NCBI GenBank assembly: GCA_043738425.1
Contig: JAYUGJ010000002.1
Span: 1-13,083 of the forward strand
Source of the DNA: PBB1 sp043738425
Lineage (GTDB): Bacteria > Pseudomonadota > Gammaproteobacteria > Burkholderiales > Burkholderiaceae_C
Direction of reading: 5' to 3'
DNA: 13,083 bases
Below the pieces are notes generated by a model, which saw only the letters and a program-made list of their open reading frames with translations, made no database searches and had not been told where the DNA came from. A program made the position numbers and the translations under genes. Within the stretch, counting starts at the first letter, position 1; each line of letters opens with the position of its first letter. Of the stretch, positions 1-5,561 are shown one piece after another.

Positions 1-351
1 CCGGGCCAGCATTTGCTTGAGCGCGGCCAGCGTCGCCTCGGCGCGGTGCTCTTGATAGAACCCAAGGCCGGCGTTGAGCACGACGACCACCAGGATCACG
101 AGCGCGTCCTTGGTGTCGCCGATGGCGCCGGCCAGCGCTGCGGCGCCGATCAAGACCAGCACCAGCAGGTTCTTGAACTGGTCCAGAAACTTCAACCAGA
201 CCGGACGCGGCGGCTTCTCACGAAGCCGGTTCGGGCCGAAACGGTCGAGCCGTTGCCGCGCGTCGGCGGCGCTCAGCCCTTGGGAAGACGATTCCAGGTG
301 GGCCAAGGCCGCTGCGGCGCTCATGGCCCAGGGTTCGCCGGCTTGGGTCAT
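1..351 (-). CDS. Cation-transporting P-type ATPase, N-terminal part (runs off the left edge)
   Basis: The first 117 residues of a P2-type (Ca2+/Mg2+/K+-like) cation-pumping ATPase are present; the rest lies beyond base 1. Seen: a cation-ATPase N-terminal domain at residues ~8-58, with the family pattern of a GLS turn (25-27), a run of RL pairs and GPNRL (39-43). A first membrane helix follows at ~58-77 and a second at ~82-99, ending in the typical NAGLGFYQEHRAEATLAAL segment. The phosphorylation DKTG site and the ATP-binding domain would lie outside the window, so ion specificity cannot be read. The ATG at 351 was chosen because homology starts within ten residues; a second in-frame ATG is at 324. 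The gene lies 121 bases downstream of the phosphoketolase and may have its own promoter (see 420-461). ATPases of this class belong to oxygen-limitation regulons in other bacteria (known), which fits the neighbours (inference). Confidence 0.86.
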   Translation of the reverse strand, partial: MTQAGEPWAMSAAAALAHLESSSQGLSAADARQRLDRFGPNRLREKPPRPVWLKFLDQFKNLLVLVLIGAAALAGAIGDTKDALVILVVVVLNAGLGFYQEHRAEATLAALKQMLAR

Positions 352-419
352 GGCTAGCGGACCCGTTCGCGCATAGCGTCCATCGCTTGTTGTGCTCGCC
401 TCGACACGCTGAGGAGTGA

Positions 420-461
420 ATTGTCGATGCGCGCCTCGCCCTGAGGCTTGATCTTGCGCAA
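420..461 (-). promoter_or_regulatory. Candidate FNR/ANR-type site with class II promoter, in front of the ATPase
   Basis: Read on the minus strand, 461-448 is TTGCG-CAAG-ATCAA, which matches 8 of 10 defined positions of the FNR/ANR consensus TTGAT-N4-ATCAA. Exactly 22 bases downstream is GACAAT (425-420), a 4-of-6 match to a -10 hexamer. This is the spacing expected when the regulator is centred at -41.5. The start point would fall near 413, leaving a leader of about 60 bases before the ATPase ATG. No other good FNR-like box was found in the spacers of this window. Single short sites arise by chance, so this remains a candidate. Confidence 0.4.
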
Positions 462-472
462 CGGCGATGCGC

Positions 473-2848
473 TCAAAGCGTCCAGCGCCAGTCCCGCACC
501 TCCGGCATATCGTCGCCATGCTCGCCGATGTAGAGCTTGTGGCGTTGCATCGTCGTATCAAAGCGCGCGGTCTCCGCCTCCACCTGGCCTGCAAGCCTGG
601 GTATGCGCCGGATCGCGTCCAACGCGAGTTGGTAGCGGTCGAGGTTGTTCAGCACCACCATGTCGAACGGCGTCGTTGTGGTGCCCTCTTCCCTGTAGCC
701 GCGCACATGGATGTTGTCGTGGTTGCGCCGCCGGTAGGTCAGCTTGTGGATGATCGCGGGGTAGCCGTGGAACGCGAAAATCACCGGTTTGTCGGTGGTG
801 AACAGCGCATCGAATTCGTGGTCGGCCAGGCCGTGCGGATGTTCCGACGGCGGCTGCAACACCATCAGGTCGACCACGTTGACAAAGCGGATGCGGATGT
901 CGGGCACGTATGCGCGCAGCAGCGTGACGGCGGCCAGCGCTTCCAGCGTCGGCACATCGCCGGCACAGGCCATCACGACATCGAGCTCGTTCGCGTGGTC
1001 ACCCGCGTCGTTGCTGGCCCACGCCCACACGCCCGCGCCTGCCGCGCAGTGGCGCACCGCGGCGTCGATGTCCAGCCACTGCGGCGCGGGCTGCTTGCCG
1101 GCAATGATGAGGTTGACGTAATTGCGACTGCGCAGGCAGTGGTCGGCCACCGACAGCAAGCAATTCGCATCAGGCGGTAAATAAATGCGCACCACGTCGG
1201 CCTTCTTGCTGGCCACGTGGTCGATGAAGCCGGGGTCCTGGTGCGAAAAGCCGTTGTGGTCTTGCCGCCAAACGTGCGAGGTGAGCAGGTAGTTCAGCGA
1301 TGCGATCGGTGCACGCCACGGTATGCCGTGGCACACCTTCAACCATTTGGCGTGCTGGTTGAACATCGAACCGATGATGTGGATGAACGCCTCGTAGCAC
1401 GAGAACACACCGTGCCGTCCGGTGAGCAAGTAGCCCTCGAGCCAGCCTTCGCACAGGTGTTCGCTCAGCACCTCCATCACGCGGCCGTCGGCGCTGAGGT
1501 GGTTGTCGCCGTCTTGAAGTTCGTCGAGCCAGGTTTTTCCGGACACCTCGAAGACGGCGTCCAGCCGGTTGGACGCGGTCTCGTCCGGCCCGACGATGCG
1601 GAAGTTGGCCGCACTCAAATTGAGCTTCATCACGCCGCGCAAAAATTTGCCCAGCTCGCGCGTGGCCTCGGCGTCGACGCAACCCGGCTCGCGCACCGCC
1701 ACCGCGTAGTCGCGAAACGCAGGCATGGCCAGCGGCTGCAACAACAGCCCGCCATTGGCGTGCGGATTGCAGCCCATGCGGCGGTGGCCGGTGGGGGCCA
1801 GCGCGGCCAGCGCGTCGTTGAAGCGGCCCTGTGCGTCGAACAATTCTTCGGGCCGGTAGCTGCGCAGCCAGTCTTCCAGCTGCTGCAGGTGGCCGGCGGT
1901 TTTGAATTCGGCAATGGGCACCTGGTGCGAACGCCAGGTGCCTTCCACCGGTTGGCCGTCGACGAACTTCGGCCCGGTCCAACCTTTCGGTGTGCGCAGC
2001 ACGACCAGCGGCCAGCGCGGGCGCTGCGGCGACACGCCGACAGGCAGCGACCTCGCCTCGCGTTGCAGATGTTGAATTTGCGCCAGCACCGTGTCCAGCG
2101 TGTCGGCCAGCAACTGGTGCACCTGCATCGGGTCGTCGCCCTCGACAAAATGGGGCTCGTGGCCGTAGCCGCGCATCAGGTCGGTCAGCTCGTCATGGCC
2201 GATGCGCGACAGCAGCGTCGGGTTGGCGATCTTGTAGCCGTTCAGATGCAGGATGGGCAGCACCGCGCCGTCGCGCGCCGGGTTCAGGAACTTGTTCGAA
2301 TGCCAACTCGCCGCCAGCGCACCGGTTTCGGCCTCGCCGTCACCCACCACGCAGGCCACGATGAGGTCGGGGTTGTCGAATGCCGCGCCGTAGGCATGGG
2401 CCAGCGAGTAGCCCAGCTCACCGCCTTCGTGGATCGAGCCCGGCACTTCGGGCGACACATGGCTGGGCACGCCGCGCGGCCACGAAAACTGGCGAAACAG
2501 CCGCTCCATGCCGTGGCGGTTGCATTCAATCGCCGGGTAGTGCTCGGTGTACGAGCCTTCCAGATAACTGTGCGCCACGATGCCGGGCCCGCCGTGGCCG
2601 GGGCCCATGACGTAGATCATGTTCAGGTCGTTTTGCTTGATCAGCCGGTTCAGGTGCACATACAAAAGATTCAAACCCGGCGTCGTGCCCCAATGGCCGA
2701 GCAGCCGCGGTTTGATGTCGGCCAGCGCCAGCGGTCGCTCGAGCAGCGGGTTGGCTTGCAGGTAGATCTGTCCTACCGAAAGGTAATTCGCTGCGCGCCA
2801 ATACGCATGCATTTGCTGCAAGGTATCGGCGGTGATGAAGTCGGACAT
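473..2848 (-). CDS. xpk: Xylulose-5-phosphate/fructose-6-phosphate phosphoketolase
   Basis: A 791-residue thiamine-diphosphate enzyme that cleaves xylulose 5-phosphate (and usually fructose 6-phosphate) with inorganic phosphate, giving acetyl phosphate plus glyceraldehyde 3-phosphate or erythrose 4-phosphate in the cytoplasm. The length is normal for the family. Landmarks: GHGGPG (84-89) and TEHYP (101-105); the signature EGGELGYSLAHAYGAAFDNP (141-160); the Mg-ThDP motif GDGEAETG (169-176) with its Asn at 185; HNGFSHQDPGF (531-541) in the second ThDP-binding half; and an intact C-terminal domain to the end. The start at 2848 has a GAAAGG ribosome-binding site five bases upstream, next to a perfect inverted repeat. 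It sits 195 bases downstream of the nitroreductase and upstream of the cation ATPase. In this setting it may supply acetyl phosphate, and through acetate kinase ATP, when respiration is limited (inference). No acetate kinase is visible here. Confidence 0.97.
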   Translation of the reverse strand: MSDFITADTLQQMHAYWRAANYLSVGQIYLQANPLLERPLALADIKPRLLGHWGTTPGLNLLYVHLNRLIKQNDLNMIYVMGPGHGGPGIVAHSYLEGSYTEHYPAIECNRHGMERLFRQFSWPRGVPSHVSPEVPGSIHEGGELGYSLAHAYGAAFDNPDLIVACVVGDGEAETGALAASWHSNKFLNPARDGAVLPILHLNGYKIANPTLLSRIGHDELTDLMRGYGHEPHFVEGDDPMQVHQLLADTLDTVLAQIQHLQREARSLPVGVSPQRPRWPLVVLRTPKGWTGPKFVDGQPVEGTWRSHQVPIAEFKTAGHLQQLEDWLRSYRPEELFDAQGRFNDALAALAPTGHRRMGCNPHANGGLLLQPLAMPAFRDYAVAVREPGCVDAEATRELGKFLRGVMKLNLSAANFRIVGPDETASNRLDAVFEVSGKTWLDELQDGDNHLSADGRVMEVLSEHLCEGWLEGYLLTGRHGVFSCYEAFIHIIGSMFNQHAKWLKVCHGIPWRAPIASLNYLLTSHVWRQDHNGFSHQDPGFIDHVASKKADVVRIYLPPDANCLLSVADHCLRSRNYVNLIIAGKQPAPQWLDIDAAVRHCAAGAGVWAWASNDAGDHANELDVVMACAGDVPTLEALAAVTLLRAYVPDIRIRFVNVVDLMVLQPPSEHPHGLADHEFDALFTTDKPVIFAFHGYPAIIHKLTYRRRNHDNIHVRGYREEGTTTTPFDMVVLNNLDRYQLALDAIRRIPRLAGQVEAETARFDTTMQRHKLYIGEHGDDMPEVRDWRWTL

Positions 2849-2877
2849 CGGGGCCTTTCAGGCTCATCGAATGAGCC
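2849..2877 (-). promoter_or_regulatory. Phosphoketolase ribosome-binding site with adjoining perfect inverted repeat
   Basis: On the minus strand the order is GGCTCAT-TCG-ATGAGCC (2877-2861), then TGAAAGG, then CCCCG and the ATG at 2848. The repeat has 7-base arms and a 3-base centre, and ends right against the Shine-Dalgarno GAAAGG. It could be a protein-binding operator or a leader hairpin that affects ribosome access. The sequence does not decide between them. Confidence 0.45.
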
Positions 2878-2888
2878 AGCGGTGGGGT

Positions 2889-2903
2889 CGGCGTGGAACG
2901 CCG
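2889..2903. repeat. Second short perfect inverted repeat upstream of phosphoketolase
   Basis: CGGCGT-GGA-ACGCCG, with 6-base arms and a 3-base centre. It is centred 27 bases further from the phosphoketolase start than the 2861-2877 repeat and has the same arm-3-arm layout. It may be a second operator or part of a nitroreductase 3' hairpin; there is no T-tract. The rest of the 2849-3043 spacer shows no recognisable gene. Confidence 0.3.
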
Positions 2904-3043
2904 GCGTAAGCGGTTTGCGCGTGTGGCGGGTTCCGCGTGGTGCGTGCGTTCGCTGCGCCACCGGTGCGTTGCGCGCGGCGCATTCGGTGGGTGGGCATGC
3001 GGCGCACTCAGGTTGACACCCACAGCGATGACACGAACACCGG

Positions 3044-4141
3044 TCACAGCAGCACCGAGCGCACCGGGCGGCGCATCGACATCGGCATGACCGGGCCGCG
3101 GCCGAAGCGCACCACCAGGTCGGGCTGCTGTGTGCCGAGGCCCAGCATGGCGGCGAACTGCGGCCGGATCGATGGCACTTCGACCGGCTGATTCAGCATC
3201 GCATTGCGGACGCCGAGTGCGGTGGCTTGCAATGCAAAACGTTCGTAGCAACGGCCGGCGGCAACCCAATGCGCCGGGTCGTTGCGCGCGCACACGAACA
3301 CCGCGACACCGGCTGCATTGCGAAGCTGCCTTGCGTAACGGTCGTTCTCAGAGGTCGGTGTGAAGAACATGCGCATCGCCCGGCTGCCTAGCCAGCGCGG
3401 CAGTGTCGGGTTACCGGAAGCGCCTGCATACAGGCCGTCGCCGCTGCGCATTGCCTCGGCTGCGCTGAACCGTATCCACGCGGTCAGCTCAGCGATGAAC
3501 GCGGGATCGGCCATTTGCGCGGTGTTGCCAGCCACTACGTAGCCGAGCACGCGCTCCAGCGCGTCGCGTTCGGTCAGCAGCAGCACGCGCACGCCGGGCC
3601 CGCTGCCAGCGTGTTCGAGCAAGCGCAACTCGGCGGTCGACAACGGCCGGCCGTCGTAGTCGCCGCGGGTGCATTGGCGCTCGGTGATGGCCTGGAACAG
3701 CGGTGACGGCACGGCCTTGGTCGGCTCCAAGGCGACCACGACGCTGCCGTCGCCCGTGGCATCGAAACGTGCATCGGCCTGCAGCCCGTCGGCCGCTGCG
3801 GCATGCGTCAGGTTCTCGGCGGCGCAGCCGAGCGACACGAACAGGTGGTGGTTGTCGGGGTCGACGACCGGGCAGCGCCGCGCCAGGTCGGGCCGGATCG
3901 TGATCGCGTGTGGTTCGGCAGTGAACTTCCAGCACTGCGTGTTGTGGCTAGACGGTGCCAGCGCGGCATAGCGCACCAGTTCGCGCAGCCGCAAGTCCGG
4001 CTCGCTGGCGTGCAACACCAACGGTTGCCGCGCATCGCGTGCAGCGGTGTCGGCTGCCGCGCCGCTGAAGCAACCGGTCAGCGCGGGCGCGGTCAGGCCG
4101 GCCGCTGCTGCACCGAATACAAGTTGCCTGCGCATCGACAT
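3044..4141 (-). CDS. Acg-type nitroreductase-family protein, Tat-exported lipoprotein
   Basis: A 365-residue member of the Acg/nitroreductase-like FMN family. Homologues in mycobacteria are dormancy (DosR) genes whose catalytic role is doubtful (known). Seen: a twin-arginine start, M-R-R-Q-L-V (residues 3-8), then a small-residue hydrophobic stretch and the lipobox LTGC with Cys24. This predicts Tat export and lipid anchoring. The FMN-fold landmarks are APSSHNTQCW (62-71), the NHHLFVSLGCAAENL block (~97-111), the RQCTRGDYDGRPL segment, and a C-terminal WVAAGRCYERFALQATALG helix followed by LNQPVE. The open frame extends upstream to 4318, but the ATG at 4141 was chosen because it puts the Tat motif at the N terminus and has GGGAGG six bases upstream. 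It lies 203 bases after the sigma-factor gene and 195 bases before phosphoketolase. The exact reaction is unknown; the family call is firm. Confidence 0.88.
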   Translation of the reverse strand: MSMRRQLVFGAAAAGLTAPALTGCFSGAAADTAARDARQPLVLHASEPDLRLRELVRYAALAPSSHNTQCWKFTAEPHAITIRPDLARRCPVVDPDNHHLFVSLGCAAENLTHAAAADGLQADARFDATGDGSVVVALEPTKAVPSPLFQAITERQCTRGDYDGRPLSTAELRLLEHAGSGPGVRVLLLTERDALERVLGYVVAGNTAQMADPAFIAELTAWIRFSAAEAMRSGDGLYAGASGNPTLPRWLGSRAMRMFFTPTSENDRYARQLRNAAGVAVFVCARNDPAHWVAAGRCYERFALQATALGVRNAMLNQPVEVPSIRPQFAAMLGLGTQQPDLVVRFGRGPVMPMSMRRPVRSVLL

Positions 4142-4184
4142 GCTGGGCCTCCCGAGGGTCGCGGCCAGGACGCGGTTGGATCGC

Positions 4185-4201
4185 GGCATGCACCGCATGC
4201 C
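4185..4201. repeat. Perfect inverted repeat upstream of the nitroreductase gene
   Basis: GGCATGC-ACC-GCATGCC, with 7-base arms and a 3-base centre, lies 44 bases upstream of the nitroreductase ATG. It has the same 7-3-7 layout and the same outer GGC...GCC as the repeat before phosphoketolase, although the inner bases differ. It could be a regulator site. Confidence 0.35.
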
Positions 4202-4255
4202 ATGTGACCGAACGACAGCGCGGTCGCGTGAGCCCAGCGCCCTACTCGCGCTCGA

Positions 4256-4276
4256 CTGGTGGTTGAGACCCACCAG
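4256..4276. repeat. Hairpin-forming inverted repeat between the sigma-factor and nitroreductase genes
   Basis: CTGGTGG-TTGAGAC-CCACCAG has 7-base perfect arms and a 7-base loop. It lies 69 bases past the sigma-factor stop and about 115 bases before the nitroreductase start. It has no T-run on either side, so it is not a standard intrinsic terminator, though it may still end or stabilise the transcript from the sigma-factor unit. The 203-base spacer 4142-4344 otherwise holds the 4185-4201 repeat and a GC-rich stretch with no supportable gene, in particular no anti-sigma factor. Confidence 0.35.
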
Positions 4277-4344
4277 CGTAGGCGCGGCGGCCGGCTCGGT
4301 CGGTGCGCTGTCGCACACCCGTCGGCATCGCCGTTCTCACGCGC

Positions 4345-5157
4345 TCAGCCGTACGGCGTCAGCGTTGGCCGCATTTGCAGCAGTGAGCGCCGCAGCACGC
4401 TTTTCACCGAGCCGAGTGGGCGTTGCAGGCGGCTGGCTATTTGCGGGTGGCTCAGGCCGTCTATGTAGGCCAGCGCCAGCATGTCGCGTTGGGGTGTCGA
4501 CAGGCCACACCAGCAATCGCGCACGGCAGCCGTGGTTTGCTGCGCAATGAGTTGGTCTAGCGGCTGCGGTGCGCTGCACACCGTCGATGCATACGGGTCG
4601 ACCGCGTCGGCGTCGATCCGCGTGCCTGCGGTTTCCTGCGGTTGCGTTTTGCGTCGCCGCAGGTGGTCGATCGCGTGGTGGCGCGCAATGCCGATCAGCC
4701 AATGCATCGCAGGCCCCTGGCTCGGGTTGTATTGCGAAGCGCGTTGCCACACCTTGAGGTAAACGTCTTGCAGCACTTCTTCGGCTTCGCCGTGGTGGCC
4801 GACGATGCGCAGCGTCAGCGCAAACAGCCGCGGGCTGGTCAGTTGGTACAGCTGCGCAAACGCGATGCCGCAGCGGCCGCAAACCGCATGCAGCAACGCC
4901 GCCAGCGGTGCATCGGCGGGCGCGGTGTGTGCGGCTGCGTGGGGGGCTGCGTGCGAAGCGATGTGTGGGGCGATGTGTGGCGCGGTGCAGGGCGATGTAT
5001 TGATGACATCGCTTGCGGTGGTGTCGGCAATGTGAGTGCGGCCAGTGCGGTCAGTGCGGCCAGTGCGCTCGGCGCGGTCGTCATGTGTTTCGTGGCCGCC
5101 GCGTGCACCACCGCCATGCCGCGCCAGCGGGCCGCTCGTCTGCAGCAGCGCGCTCAT
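4345..5157 (-). CDS. ECF-family RNA polymerase sigma factor with long N-terminal extension
   Basis: A 270-residue sigma-70 factor of the ECF type (SigK-like by overall look) that would direct RNA polymerase to a dedicated promoter set. Region 2 spans ~98-170: FAQLYQLTSPRLFALTLRIVG, then AEEVLQDVYLKVWQRA and the core-binding/-10 segment around MHWLIGIARHHAIDHLRRRK. Region 4 spans ~205-265, with the helix-turn-helix around SHPQIASRLQRPLGSVKSVLRR. Usual ECF proteins are ~180-200 residues. The extra ~85 residues at the N terminus are low complexity, with RTG/RTD repeats (31-42) and a His/Ala/Pro tract (59-80), and they lead into CGRC (93-96). The ATG at 5157 overlaps the DUF2177 stop (ATGA), which implies translational coupling. 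No anti-sigma gene follows. If the extension is real it might carry the regulatory input (inference). An internal start nearer residue 85 cannot be excluded, but no Met is available there. Confidence 0.87.
   Translation of the reverse strand: MSALLQTSGPLARHGGGARGGHETHDDRAERTGRTDRTGRTHIADTTASDVINTSPCTAPHIAPHIASHAAPHAAAHTAPADAPLAALLHAVCGRCGIAFAQLYQLTSPRLFALTLRIVGHHGEAEEVLQDVYLKVWQRASQYNPSQGPAMHWLIGIARHHAIDHLRRRKTQPQETAGTRIDADAVDPYASTVCSAPQPLDQLIAQQTTAAVRDCWCGLSTPQRDMLALAYIDGLSHPQIASRLQRPLGSVKSVLRRSLLQMRPTLTPYG
4918..4983 (-). repeat. Degenerate 12-base tandem repeat encoding a His/Ala/Pro tract in the sigma factor
   Basis: Encodes residues 59-80 of the sigma factor as four-residue steps, roughly APHI-APHI-ASHA-APHA-AAHT-AP. 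Five His recur every three or four residues. The underlying DNA shows matching 12-base periodicity. Confidence 0.6.
5036..5071. repeat. 9-base tandem repeat in the sigma-factor N-terminal extension
   Basis: GTGCGGCCA / GTGCGGTCA / GTGCGGCCA / GTGCGCTCG on the plus strand: three near-identical units and one diverged. On the coding (minus) strand it gives the RTG-RTD-RTG-RT segment near residue 35. Confidence 0.7.
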
Positions 5158-5561
5158 CCAGCCGCCACGCGGTCCCACACCAGTTTGCCGACCACGGCCG
5201 CGCCGGCACTGAGCAGCGTGCCCCAGGCCATGTCGATAACGGTCAAGCCGATCGGCCACGCGCGCAGGGTCGCCAGGTTGGTGAGGTCGTAAGTCGCGTA
5301 GGCAAAAAACCCGAACAGCGCGGCGGTGGTCGCGGTGGCGCGCCAGCCCGGCTCGGCAGCGTGCGCCGACACGGCCAGCAGCATCAGGCCGAGCGGATAG
5401 AGCAGATAAAACAAAACCGCCGCCACCCAGTTCGGCTGCGCTGCCATCAGGTGCCCGATGCCGGCGGTGTACAGGCTGCGGGCGATCACACCCAGCCACA
5501 ATAAATCGATCACCAGCATGGTGACCAGGGTTGCCAGATACGCCAGCGCGAAACGCGTCAT
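5154..5561 (-). CDS. DUF2177-family small membrane protein
   Basis: A 135-residue integral inner-membrane protein of unknown function. Four hydrophobic helices are visible at about 5-25, 46-66, 78-97 and 106-128. Family-like features are an Asp inside the first helix (D19, in IDLLWLGV), the block FFAYATYDLTNLATLRAWP (85-103) and IDMAWG (109-114). The ATG at 5561 was chosen because it overlaps the upstream stop by four bases (ATGA) and because homology begins at once; the open frame continues to 5777 only as overlap with the dehydrogenase gene. Its own stop overlaps the sigma-factor start in the same way. The protein therefore appears to be made together with both neighbours. A role as membrane partner or sensor for the sigma factor is conceivable but is inference from position only. 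Confidence 0.88.
   Translation of the reverse strand: MTRFALAYLATLVTMLVIDLLWLGVIARSLYTAGIGHLMAAQPNWVAAVLFYLLYPLGLMLLAVSAHAAEPGWRATATTAALFGFFAYATYDLTNLATLRAWPIGLTVIDMAWGTLLSAGAAVVGKLVWDRVAAG

Noticed and set aside
433..447. GCCTC-GCCCT-GAGGC as a phosphoketolase terminator
   Set aside because: It is a 5-base stem with a 5-base loop and no T-tract, and it sits between the candidate FNR box and the -10 hexamer. It is too weak to call.
1217..3016. A 599-codon open frame on the plus strand, antisense to phosphoketolase
   Set aside because: The minus-strand protein is a full, motif-complete phosphoketolase. The antisense translation is rich in Val, His, Gln and Arg, has no recognisable domain, and is the usual shadow in high-G+C DNA.
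3013..3035. TTGACA near 3014 as a plus-strand promoter
   Set aside because: It points into the 3' end of the nitroreductase with no plausible -10 partner and no plus-strand gene to serve.
4142..4344. A hidden anti-sigma factor gene after the sigma factor
   Set aside because: The spacer is only 203 bases, and no frame there shows a zinc-binding H-x3-C-x2-C motif or a membrane helix.
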